In this document: in pieces, positions 49,509-57,180 of the stretch
How positions within the stretch are numbered: position 1 is the first letter of the stretch
How the letters are laid out: the number at the start of each line of letters is the position of its first letter
Assembly: GCF_006517275.1 (NCBI RefSeq)
Contig: NZ_CP041191.1
Span: 5,823,001 to 5,887,000 of the forward strand
Length of the DNA: 64,000 nucleotides
DNA from: Labrenzia sp. PHM005
Lineage (GTDB): Bacteria > Pseudomonadota > Alphaproteobacteria > Rhizobiales > Stappiaceae
Direction: 5' to 3'
The notes under the pieces: generated by a model
The model's database searches: none
What the model was told of the DNA's origin: nothing
What the model saw: the letters and a program-made list of their open reading frames with translations, nothing else
Made by a program: the position numbers and the translations under genes

Positions 49509-50324
49509 TTAGCCAACCAGCCTTCCTAGTACCGTACAGACCGGTCCGACAAGCTGCTCAGGCGCTGCGACAAGCGCAGGGTGGCGCGTCTTCGGCTGAT
49601 TGTATTTCAGACTGCGGCCGGACAAGTCGGTCAATTTCCCGCCTGCTTCCTGCACCAAAAGATCGGCTGCTGCAAGGTCCCAGTCACTCGGACCGCCGCG
49701 CGCAGCCCCAACATCAGCCCGGCCGCAAGCCACCATGGCCAAGCGGTAGGCCAGGGAGCGCAACACATCCTGGGCCTCGAAACCAGCAGCCTGAACACCT
49801 TTGTTCGCCACGATTGAGTAGGGGCCGGTAAGACGCGCACCTGCAGTCTCGCCTTTGGACGAAACCGAAATCTCTGTCTGGTTCAGCCGCGTCCCGCCAC
49901 CTTTCCGCGCCAGGAACATTTCCTTTCGCCGGGGACAATAAACCGCACCTGCGGTCGGCCGTCCGTTTTCAACAACGGCAATAGACACGGTCCATTCGTC
50001 GCCGCCCGCGAGAAACGCACGCGTCCCGTCGATCGGATCGACGATAAACACCCGTTCGTGTTTCAGCCGCACCGGATCATCGGCAGTTTCTTCCGAGAGC
50101 CAGCCATAGTCTGGCCGGGCAGAGCGCAGTTTGTCAGCCAGGAAGTGGTCGACAGCAATATCCGCTTCCGAAACAGGAGACTTGTTGCCCTTGAACCACG
50201 TCTCTGGGTCGCGGCCAAAATAGGTCAGCGCAAGGTCACCAGCTTCCAGAGCGGCCTCTTCCAGGATCTTCAGATCCGCATCCAGCGCCGTTCCATCAAT
50301 TTCCGGCAAGAGCCAATCCTTCAA
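49509..50324 (-). CDS. Inositol monophosphatase-family phosphatase (CysQ-like)
   Basis: A 271-residue metal-dependent phosphatase of the IMPase/FBPase fold. Metal-site motifs are intact: GWLSEET, VDPIDGTRAFLAGGDEW and SDWDLAAADLLVQEAGG. KSPVSEADIAVDHFL matches the N-terminal part of CysQ-like 3'(2'),5'-bisphosphate nucleotidases, although an inositol phosphate or sugar phosphate substrate cannot be excluded. The start overlaps pmbA by 29 bases, so the two are translationally coupled. The same order, pmbA-IMPase-DUF4170, recurs in related bacteria. Confidence 0.92.
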   Translation of the reverse strand: MKDWLLPEIDGTALDADLKILEEAALEAGDLALTYFGRDPETWFKGNKSPVSEADIAVDHFLADKLRSARPDYGWLSEETADDPVRLKHERVFIVDPIDGTRAFLAGGDEWTVSIAVVENGRPTAGAVYCPRRKEMFLARKGGGTRLNQTEISVSSKGETAGARLTGPYSIVANKGVQAAGFEAQDVLRSLAYRLAMVACGRADVGAARGGPSDWDLAAADLLVQEAGGKLTDLSGRSLKYNQPKTRHPALVAAPEQLVGPVCTVLGRLVG

Positions 50325-51639
50325 TCATGATCGACGGTGCAGCGGCAGCATAACGGTTGTCCAGATCACTGCCTGGTACCAGCCGTTTGAACATATCTTT
50401 GAGGTTTCCGGCGATGGTGATTTCGCTGACCGGTTTGACGATCTTACCGTTTTCGAACCAGAACCCGGCTGCACCACGCGAATAATCGCCAGTAAGGCCA
50501 TTCACACCATGACCTATTAGATCGGTGACCAGCAGCCCTTCTCCGGCGTCTGCCATCAATTCTTCCAATGACCTCTCACCCGGCATCAATGTGACATTCG
50601 TCGATCCAGGGGAGGTTCCACTGCCGGCACGCCGGGCCCGGCCGTTTGGCGTCAGACCAAGTTCACGGGCTGACGCGCCATCCAGGTACCAATGATTAAG
50701 GACACCGTCTTCGACCATGTTGAGCACGCTGGCAGCTGTCCCCTCACCATCAAATGGACGGGTGGCTGCGCCCCGGCGTTTGAAAGGATCGTCAACAACC
50801 ATCAGCCCCGGCGCCAGGACAGCTTCGCCCATTTGATCCATCAAGAAGCTTGTCTTCCGGGCAATCGAGGCTCCGTTAATGGCGCTGACCAAATGGCCAA
50901 GGATGCTTTTTGCGGCTCGGGCTTCATAAATAACATTGGCTGTGCGCGTCGAAATCTTGTCCGGATTCAACCGGCGGACAGCCCGCTCTCCAGCCCGGCG
51001 GCCAACGTCGGCAGGAGCGTCGAGGTCTTCGAAAAATGTGCGGCTGTCGAAATCATAGTCCCGTTCCATGGCGGTGCCATCTCCGGCCACGGCTGTCATG
51101 GACATGCCGAAACGGGACGAAAGATAGGCCCCTTGAAAGCCGTGACTGGTCGCCAGGACCACGCCAGACAGGCGCCAGGAAGCAGATGCGCCACCAGATT
51201 TGCTGACGCCCTCCACATCGAGGCCAGCGGCTTCTGCCTCGAGTGCAATGTCTGTCAGCTCACCTGCCGACATCTGCGTCGGATCAAGGAGTTCCAGTTC
51301 TGGTATGTCCTTGACGAGCAATTCCGGATCGGCAAGCCCCGCGAAGGGGTCTTCCGGCGCCACCTTGGCCATGGCCACTGCGCGCTCTGCAAGGTTATCT
51401 GGATCATCCAGCTGGTTGGCAGAGACCGCCGCAGTTCGTTTTCCAACAAACACCCTTAAGGTAACGTCGTCGCCTTCCGCGCGTTCGGTTTCCTCAACCT
51501 TGCCGTCGCGCACCTCAACACCGAGGGACACGCCGGTCACCGCAATGGCATCGCAGGCATCGGCTCCGGCCTTACGGGCTGCAGCGACCAAACGCTCCGC
51601 ACGGGATTGAAGTTCTGTTTGATCAATCAATTCAGACAT
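50296..51639 (-). CDS. pmbA: PmbA/TldE-family protein
   Basis: A 447-residue non-zinc partner of TldD. RAERLVAAARKAGADACDAIAV opens the domain, ETERAEGDDVTLRVFVGKRTAAVSAN follows (read in pieces), and TLMPGERSLEELMADAGEGLLVTDLIGHGVNGLTGDYSRGAAGFWFENG is the highly conserved end. It lacks HExxxH, as expected for TldE. TldD and TldE form a heterodimeric protease acting on small unfolded peptides. It is the first gene of the minus-strand envelope cluster and its last 29 bases overlap the IMPase gene. Confidence 0.95.
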   Translation of the reverse strand: MSELIDQTELQSRAERLVAAARKAGADACDAIAVTGVSLGVEVRDGKVEETERAEGDDVTLRVFVGKRTAAVSANQLDDPDNLAERAVAMAKVAPEDPFAGLADPELLVKDIPELELLDPTQMSAGELTDIALEAEAAGLDVEGVSKSGGASASWRLSGVVLATSHGFQGAYLSSRFGMSMTAVAGDGTAMERDYDFDSRTFFEDLDAPADVGRRAGERAVRRLNPDKISTRTANVIYEARAAKSILGHLVSAINGASIARKTSFLMDQMGEAVLAPGLMVVDDPFKRRGAATRPFDGEGTAASVLNMVEDGVLNHWYLDGASARELGLTPNGRARRAGSGTSPGSTNVTLMPGERSLEELMADAGEGLLVTDLIGHGVNGLTGDYSRGAAGFWFENGKIVKPVSEITIAGNLKDMFKRLVPGSDLDNRYAAAAPSIMIEGLALAGN

Positions 51640-51929
51640 GGATACCGCCTAGGTGTTCGGCTGTTGTTTACGCCCCGGGGCGAATGGGCTGCAACTGTGG
51701 GAATCGTCTTGTCCACCTGCCATAGGTCGAAAACCGGTTAAGTGCAAATTGGGTCGGCCGGTTCGGTTTGCCAACCCCGTATCGTCAACAGAACGTTAGC
51801 GGTCTGCTTACACTCCGGTAACCCTCTTTAAAATCGGAGTTTTTTAACCTTATCTCTTAAGCAGATGACGACTCACTGAATGGTAGGTTGATCCTATCAA
51901 GAGGCCAAAAGGCCCGGTGGAGAGTCATA

Positions 51930-52520
51930 GTGAGACGTCAAACAGAAAACCAGATGACAATTGCACCCGGGACAGGCGCTGAACCAGCGCTTCATCCCGG
52001 GTGCCTCCCGGTTCAATTCCAGCAAAGATTGGAAACGCGCCCGGGAACCCAATCCCTGCCGGCCGATATCTTTCTTGATCGTGATAAGGCAATCATCAAA
52101 CGCCGTGTCGGTGGTGTTCCAGTCACTATTGTTGTGGCTGCAAATGCCTTTGATGGTGTCATGGTGCGGATCGTTCCCGGAGATGTGCCAGGTGAAATCA
52201 CTGCAAGCCTGATCCTGAAACATCCGGACAGCGCCCTCTCAATTACACTGGCGGAAACCCAGTCTTCGGATGATCTGGCGACCCTCTGGAGCCGCTGGGC
52301 CCAAGTTCTCAAGCTGCCAATGCTGGTCTGTGATCTTGGCGGTGCTGTCAAGCCGATCGAAGCTTTTCAGGCAATGCCCGCATCCGCTCCAGCCCCACGC
52401 CGCAAACTGCGCCTTCTTACCGGCCGCCGTCCGCGGTTTTTGAACCGGCGCCAAGTCGGTGGCTACAAATCATCCCCGGCCAATTTTTCGCAAGAGCGGG
52501 AAATCATCGCCCGGGATTGA
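51930..52520 (+). CDS. DUF6101-like alphaproteobacterial protein
   Basis: A 196-residue cytoplasmic protein. The core is DRDKAIIKRRVGGVPVTIVVAANAFDGVMVRI followed by acidic and strand-rich sequence, and the C-terminus is very basic (RKLRLLTGRRPRFLNRRQVGG). It matches the DUF6101 type that I recall next to ubiA in Rhizobiales; no function is known. The GTG at 51930 with GGAGAG upstream is preferred, and an ATG at 51954 is possible. An ACTCCG/CGGAGT stem with a seven-T tail about 90 bases before the start may attenuate its transcript. Confidence 0.75.
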   Translation: MRRQTENQMTIAPGTGAEPALHPGCLPVQFQQRLETRPGTQSLPADIFLDRDKAIIKRRVGGVPVTIVVAANAFDGVMVRIVPGDVPGEITASLILKHPDSALSITLAETQSSDDLATLWSRWAQVLKLPMLVCDLGGAVKPIEAFQAMPASAPAPRRKLRLLTGRRPRFLNRRQVGGYKSSPANFSQEREIIARD

Positions 52521-52545
52521 TCCTAAGCATAGTTGAGATGTTTGA

Positions 52546-52567
52546 AGAGCTCGCAAGTGCGGGCTCT
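52546..52567. terminator. Small hairpin between DUF6101-like gene and ubiA
   Basis: AGAGCtCGC and GCGgGCTCT with a 4-base loop in the 77-base gap between convergent genes; only weak T-tracts around it. Confidence 0.45.
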
Positions 52568-52597
52568 AACTCTTTGTGCCAGCTAAAGCGCTTCCAA

Positions 52598-53548
52598 TCA
52601 GGCAAACATCCAGGAAATCAGGGCATCAACGGTGAAACCGGCAAACAAGATCCAGCCATAGATCTTGTTCGAACGGAACAGTTCTAGGCACTGTTCGCCA
52701 TCATCGATATCAATCACAACGATCTGCCAACCAAGATGAAGAGCACCGAGAAGAATGCCAGCGAAGGCAGCAGGCCCGGCATCGGCGAGTGCCGCTGCCA
52801 ATGCAAACAGGATAGATGCTAGGGCATAGAGCGCGATGAGCGCCGGGCGTGTCTTGTCACCAAAGAGCCGCGCCGTCGACTTCACACCGACCAGCGCGTC
52901 GTCTTCCTTATCCTGGTGGGCATAGATCGTGTCATAACCGATCGTCCAGAAAATACCGCCAATGTAGAGCAGAACGGGCGCCAAAGAGAGCTCCCCGAAT
53001 ACGGCCGCCCAACCCATCAAGGCACCCCATGAAAAGGCAAAGCCCAAAAACAACTGTGGCCAATTGGTGATCCGCTTCATAAACGGATAAACGGCAACCG
53101 GCACTAGCGAGACAACGCCTAGTGCGATCGAGAAAGTGTTGAACTGCAGTAGAACGATCAGGCCAACGAGAGCCTGGAGGACAAGGAAGATCTTGGCTTG
53201 GGTCTTTGTGACCTGACCTGCCGGGATCGGCCGGGACCGGGTCCGTTCCACCTGTTCGTCGATGTCGACATCGACAATATCGTTGTAGGTGCAGCCCGCC
53301 CCGCGCATGGCAACGGCGCCAACAAAAAACAACAGCATATGCCACGGATTTGGCCAGCCATTTCCTGCTGCGATCGCGGCCAATGCGGCGGACCACCAAC
53401 ATGGCCACAAGAGGAGCCACCAGCCGATGGGACGCTCCCAACGGGCCAACCGCGCATAGGGGCGAAGCCCGGCTGGCAGCCGTGTATCGACCCAATGCTT
53501 CTTAACCGCATCGGCAACCGGTCCGGTATCCTTGGTGGAGAAAAACAT
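52598..53548 (-). CDS. ubiA: 4-hydroxybenzoate octaprenyltransferase
   Basis: A 316-residue membrane prenyltransferase attaching the polyprenyl tail to 4-hydroxybenzoate in ubiquinone synthesis. The first Asp-rich motif is GCTYNDIVDVDIDEQVERTRSRP (in pieces) and the second is YDTIYAHQDKEDDALVGVKSTA. About eight membrane helices. LARWERPIGWWLLLWPCWWS is the family N-terminal block. A single gene, convergent with the DUF6101-like gene. Ubiquinone made here would supply electrons to the respiratory chain ending in the aa3 oxidase. Confidence 0.97.
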   Translation of the reverse strand: MFFSTKDTGPVADAVKKHWVDTRLPAGLRPYARLARWERPIGWWLLLWPCWWSAALAAIAAGNGWPNPWHMLLFFVGAVAMRGAGCTYNDIVDVDIDEQVERTRSRPIPAGQVTKTQAKIFLVLQALVGLIVLLQFNTFSIALGVVSLVPVAVYPFMKRITNWPQLFLGFAFSWGALMGWAAVFGELSLAPVLLYIGGIFWTIGYDTIYAHQDKEDDALVGVKSTARLFGDKTRPALIALYALASILFALAAALADAGPAAFAGILLGALHLGWQIVVIDIDDGEQCLELFRSNKIYGWILFAGFTVDALISWMFA

Positions 53549-53728
53549 TCGTGTGGTTCCTGTTTGAAATCCAACGAGCTCTGACTGATACGTGGTTTTC
53601 GAATCTCATGTGCAGCTTTACCGGCTCTCTCGTCGAAAATCATCCCCGAGCCGAGTTCGGCAAAAAAGAAATGGAAAATGCCTTCGGCTCGCAGTGGGCG
53701 AGGCAGGCCGGCTTTACTCAAAATGTCT

Positions 53729-54202
53729 TCAAAACACCGGGCCGTCGTTTTCGGAAAACTCCTGGTCGGTGAACCGCACAAGCGGAACTGCGGAAAAACC
53801 CTCAAGTTCAAATATTTGAGACAGAGGATCGCCCTCCCTCAAGTAGGCTGTGACAATAGCAGGACCAAAATTTTCCAGGTCTCCAATGATGGCCCGCAAG
53901 ATCCGCTGAGCGAGACCCTGGCCTTTGTACCCGTTCAGAGGATAGATTTTCTCCAGGATTGCCAATCGTCCCGCCCAAATGACTGATTGCTGGAAAGCCA
54001 CACAGGCAAAACCAGCCGGTACGCCGCGCACTTCGACCAGATAAATCCGCCCGGCGGAAGCATCAACCAGCATTCGGCTAATGGCCGCTTCATGTGCCTT
54101 CTCGAACGGTTCGCCGCAGTCTTCGCGGCATTTTCGGAAGATTTTGAGAATGTCGCGCCGGTTGGCAGGTGATCCGAGCACGATCTGCCAGGACCGGCTC
54201 AC
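53729..54202 (-). CDS. GNAT-family acetyltransferase
   Basis: A 157-residue GNAT-fold protein. IYLVEVRGVPAGFACVA and AILEKIYPLNGYKGQGLAQRILRAII (the latter with the acetyl-CoA loop Y-K-G-Q-G-L-A) define the fold, and EGFSAVPLVRFTDQEF is the last strand. The substrate cannot be told. The MITE-like element starts only 4 bases upstream of its ATG, so its promoter has probably been replaced or modified by that insertion. Stand-alone gene on the minus strand. Confidence 0.85.
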   Translation of the reverse strand: MSRSWQIVLGSPANRRDILKIFRKCREDCGEPFEKAHEAAISRMLVDASAGRIYLVEVRGVPAGFACVAFQQSVIWAGRLAILEKIYPLNGYKGQGLAQRILRAIIGDLENFGPAIVTAYLREGDPLSQIFELEGFSAVPLVRFTDQEFSENDGPVF

Positions 54203-54206
54203 AGCA

Positions 54207-54480
54207 CTAGGCCGTGTGGACGAATTGGAGATGTCTTTCGCTGGGATTTGCTGCGTTCAAGATCAAGAAAATCTGGCGCAGGTGATGCAGGTGCATCAGC
54301 AAGGCGGATTTGCGCAGAAAGTTGAACGCTGCAGGCCCTACCCTTCGGGTGAGGCAAAGGGCAGCAATCTGACGCGGACAGCCCCTTGACCGTATCACCG
54401 ATACGTTCTGCAGGTCTTTCCACGCCATCTTTCGCCCTTTGTCTCACGAAAGGCGTCTCCAATTCGTCCACACGGCCTAG
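54207..54480. mobile_element. MITE-like element, 274 bp with 25-bp terminal inverted repeats
   Basis: The ends CTAGGCCGTGTGGACGAATT (54207 on) and its exact reverse complement (to 54480) match perfectly for 25 bases and partly for 10 more. Both ends read CTAG, consistent with insertion at CTAG/TA targets as in IS630- or IS427-type transposition. No transposase is encoded. The interior has a CCCTTTG...CAAAGGG-type pairing. Confidence 0.75.
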
Positions 54481-54577
54481 ACCCCGGCCGCGCCTGAAAC
54501 TCGGACTGCACATGCAGAACATCGGCCAATTGCAGCCCTGCCGTTGCCGTGATAGACCGCGCTCCAACGGCGGTGGC

Positions 54578-54592
54578 CGGTCAGTTTGACCG
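54578..54592. promoter_or_regulatory. Palindrome upstream of purD
   Basis: CGGTCA-gtt-TGACCG, perfect 6-bp arms, 45 bases before the purD start. Operator candidate. Confidence 0.4.
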
Positions 54593-54637
54593 TGCGACAG
54601 CTTTCCTTCCTGTTGATGCACGAGAGATTGGCATTTC

Positions 54638-55915
54638 ATGAAAGTTCTCCTGATCGGATCCGGTGGCCGCGAACATTCTCTTGCCTGGGCCCTGGCCAAA
54701 TCGCCGAAGTTGACCAAGCTTTATGCGGCTCCTGGGAATGCCGGTATTACAGCTCATGCAGAGCTTTCTGATCTAGACGTTTCCAACCATGCTGGTGTGA
54801 TTGCCTTTTGCCAGGACAAGCAGATCGAGTTTGTGGTTGTTGGCCCGGAAGCGCCGCTGGTCGCAGGTCTTGTTGATGACTTGAACGCTGCCGGGATCAA
54901 GGCTTTCGGTCCCGCGAAGGTCCCTGCTCAGCTGGAAGGATCCAAGGCTTTCACAAAAGCCGTGTGTGACGAAGCAGATATTCCGACTGCTGGGTATGGC
55001 CGCTTCGACAATGAGGCCGGTGCACTCGCTTACGTCCGCGAAAAAGGCGCCCCAATCGTCATCAAGGCCGATGGTCTGGCGGCGGGCAAAGGTGTTGTTG
55101 TTGCAATGACACTGGCCGAAGCCGAGGCTGCCGTCACGGCTTGTTTCGAAGGTTCTTTCGGGGCGGCGGGCTCCGAGGTCGTCATCGAAGAGTTCCTGGA
55201 AGGTGAGGAAGCCAGCTTCTTCGTTTTGTCGGATGGCACCAACGCCTTACCTCTGGCAACGGCCCAGGATCACAAACGCGCCTATGATGGCGATGAAGGC
55301 CCCAATACTGGCGGCATGGGAGCCTATTCCCCTGCACCAGTTCTGACCGATGATCTGATTGCTGATGTGATGAAACGGATCATCGAACCGACGATTGTAA
55401 CGCTGGCCAAACGCGGCACGCCTTTCAAGGGTGTTTTGTATGCCGGCCTGATGATCACCGCCGACGGTCCCAAGCTGATCGAATACAACACCCGCTTCGG
55501 TGATCCGGAGTGCCAGGTACTGATGATGCGTCTTCAGAGTGATCTTCTGGAGCTGATGCTGGCCAGCGCCGAAGGCACGCTCGATCAATGTTCGGCAGAC
55601 TGGAGCGACGATGTTGCTCTGACGGTCGTCATGGCCGCAAAAGGCTATCCGGGCTCTTATGACAAGGGCACCGAGATCAAAGGCATCAACAATGCGGCCT
55701 CGGCCGGAGTGGAAGTCTTCCACGCCGGCACAAAAGCAGACGGTGATAAAGTGCTGGCCAACGGTGGCCGGGTTCTCAATGTCACCGCCTTGGGGACATC
55801 GGTGAAAGCTGCTCAACAGGCCGCTTATGAGGCGGTTCAGAAAATTGACTGGCCAGACGGATTTTGCCGGACGGACATCGGCTGGCGTGCCGTGACGCGC
55901 GAAAACGGCAACTGA
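54638..55915 (+). CDS. purD: Phosphoribosylamine-glycine ligase (GARS)
   Basis: A 425-residue ATP-grasp enzyme for the second step of purine synthesis, joining glycine to phosphoribosylamine. [16 protein letters not shown] is the N-terminal Rossmann block, [13 protein letters not shown] and [15 protein letters not shown] (ATP-grasp loop) follow, then [24 protein letters not shown] and [13 protein letters not shown] with the metal-binding Glu and Asn. Length and all motifs are normal. The gene stands alone, with a MITE-like element 157 bases upstream and a short palindrome in between. Confidence 0.98.
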   Translation: MKVLLIGSGGREHSLAWALAKSPKLTKLYAAPGNAGITAHAELSDLDVSNHAGVIAFCQDKQIEFVVVGPEAPLVAGLVDDLNAAGIKAFGPAKVPAQLEGSKAFTKAVCDEADIPTAGYGRFDNEAGALAYVREKGAPIVIKADGLAAGKGVVVAMTLAEAEAAVTACFEGSFGAAGSEVVIEEFLEGEEASFFVLSDGTNALPLATAQDHKRAYDGDEGPNTGGMGAYSPAPVLTDDLIADVMKRIIEPTIVTLAKRGTPFKGVLYAGLMITADGPKLIEYNTRFGDPECQVLMMRLQSDLLELMLASAEGTLDQCSADWSDDVALTVVMAAKGYPGSYDKGTEIKGINNAASAGVEVFHAGTKADGDKVLANGGRVLNVTALGTSVKAAQQAAYEAVQKIDWPDGFCRTDIGWRAVTRENGN

Positions 55916-55999
55916 TCCTCATCCTTCAATCGAATCATGGCCATAAGCGCCCTTGGCGCTTACCCTCCTCCCCAATTCCACCTATTTGGGGAGGACGCC

Positions 56000-56905
56000 A
56001 TGGACCGCGCGTTACCAGATCTATTTCCCGGTTTTGAAAGCCGTTTGGCAGAAACCGAACAAGGATCAATATTCTACCGCACCGGAGGCTCCGGTCCGGC
56101 GCTGCTTCTCCTGCACGGGTATCCCCAGTCGCATGTCATTTGGCATAAGATCGCGCCGGAACTGGCTGAACATTTTACTCTCGTCATGCCGGATTTGCCC
56201 GGTTATGGCCAATCCGCGGTCCCACCGCTAAGCGCGGACCACGCGGCTTATTCAAAACGCGTAATGGCCCGAACGATGGCTAGCCTGATGGAAAGCCTGG
56301 GTCACACACAATTCCGGACAGTCGGGCATGACCGCGGCGGGCGGGTTGTCTACCGCATGGCATTGGACTTGCCGGAGCGGATCCTTGGCGCAGCCGTCCT
56401 CGATATTCTCCCGACTTATGACTACTGGAACAAATTGGACCGGGAGTTTGCGTTGAAGATCTATCACTGGGCGTTTCTGGCGCAACCAGCTCCGCTCCCG
56501 GATAACATGATCGCGGCGGATCCGATTACGTTCCTTGAACACAAATTGGCAAGCTGGAGTGCGGCCAAGGACCTTAGTGCCTATTCAGACGGCGCTCTTG
56601 AGCACACCCGGGCTTGGTTTCAAGATCCCAAACGGATCGCGGCGACCTGCGAAGATTACAGGGCCGGCGCGCACATTGATTATCTGCATGACGCCGAAGA
56701 CCGGCAGTCCGGTAAAACTATTCAACCGCCCCTCTTGGCTCTATGGGGTACTCAAGGGATCGCAGGAAGTGTTGAAGACCCTCTGGCCGTATGGCGGGAC
56801 TGGTGCCCGCACGTGAAAGGCAAGCCAATCACCAGCGGACATTTTCTACCTGAGGAGGCTCCTGAAGAGACCTGCATTGAAATAAAGAACTTCTTTGCCC
56901 TGTAA
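56000..56905 (+). CDS. Probable fluoroacetate/haloacetate dehalogenase
   Basis: A 301-residue alpha/beta hydrolase. With the ATG at 56000 (GGGGAGG just before it), the residues of fluoroacetate dehalogenase FAcD (RPA1163 numbering from memory in brackets) all appear: nucleophile Asp111 [110], Arg112 and Arg115 for the carboxylate [111, 114], Asp135 [134], His156, Trp157 and Tyr220 for the halide [155, 156, 219], and the base His281 [280]. Blocks include TVGHDRGGRVVYRMALDLPE, AAVLDILPTY, YHWAFLAQPAP and CEDYRAGAHIDY. FAcD-type enzymes hydrolyse fluoroacetate or chloroacetate to glycolate. Epoxide hydrolase activity is the alternative, but the HW pair and DYRAG block favour dehalogenase. It follows purD by 84 bases on the same strand. 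Confidence 0.82.
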   Translation: MDRALPDLFPGFESRLAETEQGSIFYRTGGSGPALLLLHGYPQSHVIWHKIAPELAEHFTLVMPDLPGYGQSAVPPLSADHAAYSKRVMARTMASLMESLGHTQFRTVGHDRGGRVVYRMALDLPERILGAAVLDILPTYDYWNKLDREFALKIYHWAFLAQPAPLPDNMIAADPITFLEHKLASWSAAKDLSAYSDGALEHTRAWFQDPKRIAATCEDYRAGAHIDYLHDAEDRQSGKTIQPPLLALWGTQGIAGSVEDPLAVWRDWCPHVKGKPITSGHFLPEEAPEETCIEIKNFFAL

Positions 56906-57180
56906 AATCTGCGAATTGGCCGATTTGACGATTTCGCTCAAGTAAAGCCAAATCATGGGAACACAGCCGCTTAGAAAAGCATATTATTTGCAGGATCTTG
57001 CACTTACCTTTCTTAATTTTCTTAACATTTTTATTCAAAGCAATTTAACGAATAGCCGTTATCGATAATTCTGGCAGTGAGTATTCCTAGCCGCAGGAAC
57101 CACTCTTGGCGCGTGCGGAAGAGATGGAATGCTCCTGAAAAGTTGCGGCAGAAGCCGCGCGTAGGGGTTGGGTACAGAAC

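Noticed and set aside
54199..54717. Minus-strand open frame over the MITE-like element
   Set aside because: It runs through both terminal inverted repeats and into purD upstream DNA; low-complexity translation without a transposase motif.
57014..57026. TTAATTTTCTTAA upstream of the GGDEF-EAL gene as a CtrA site
   Set aside because: Spacing between the TTAA halves is 5, not 7 bases, and the area is AT-rich, so chance is likely.
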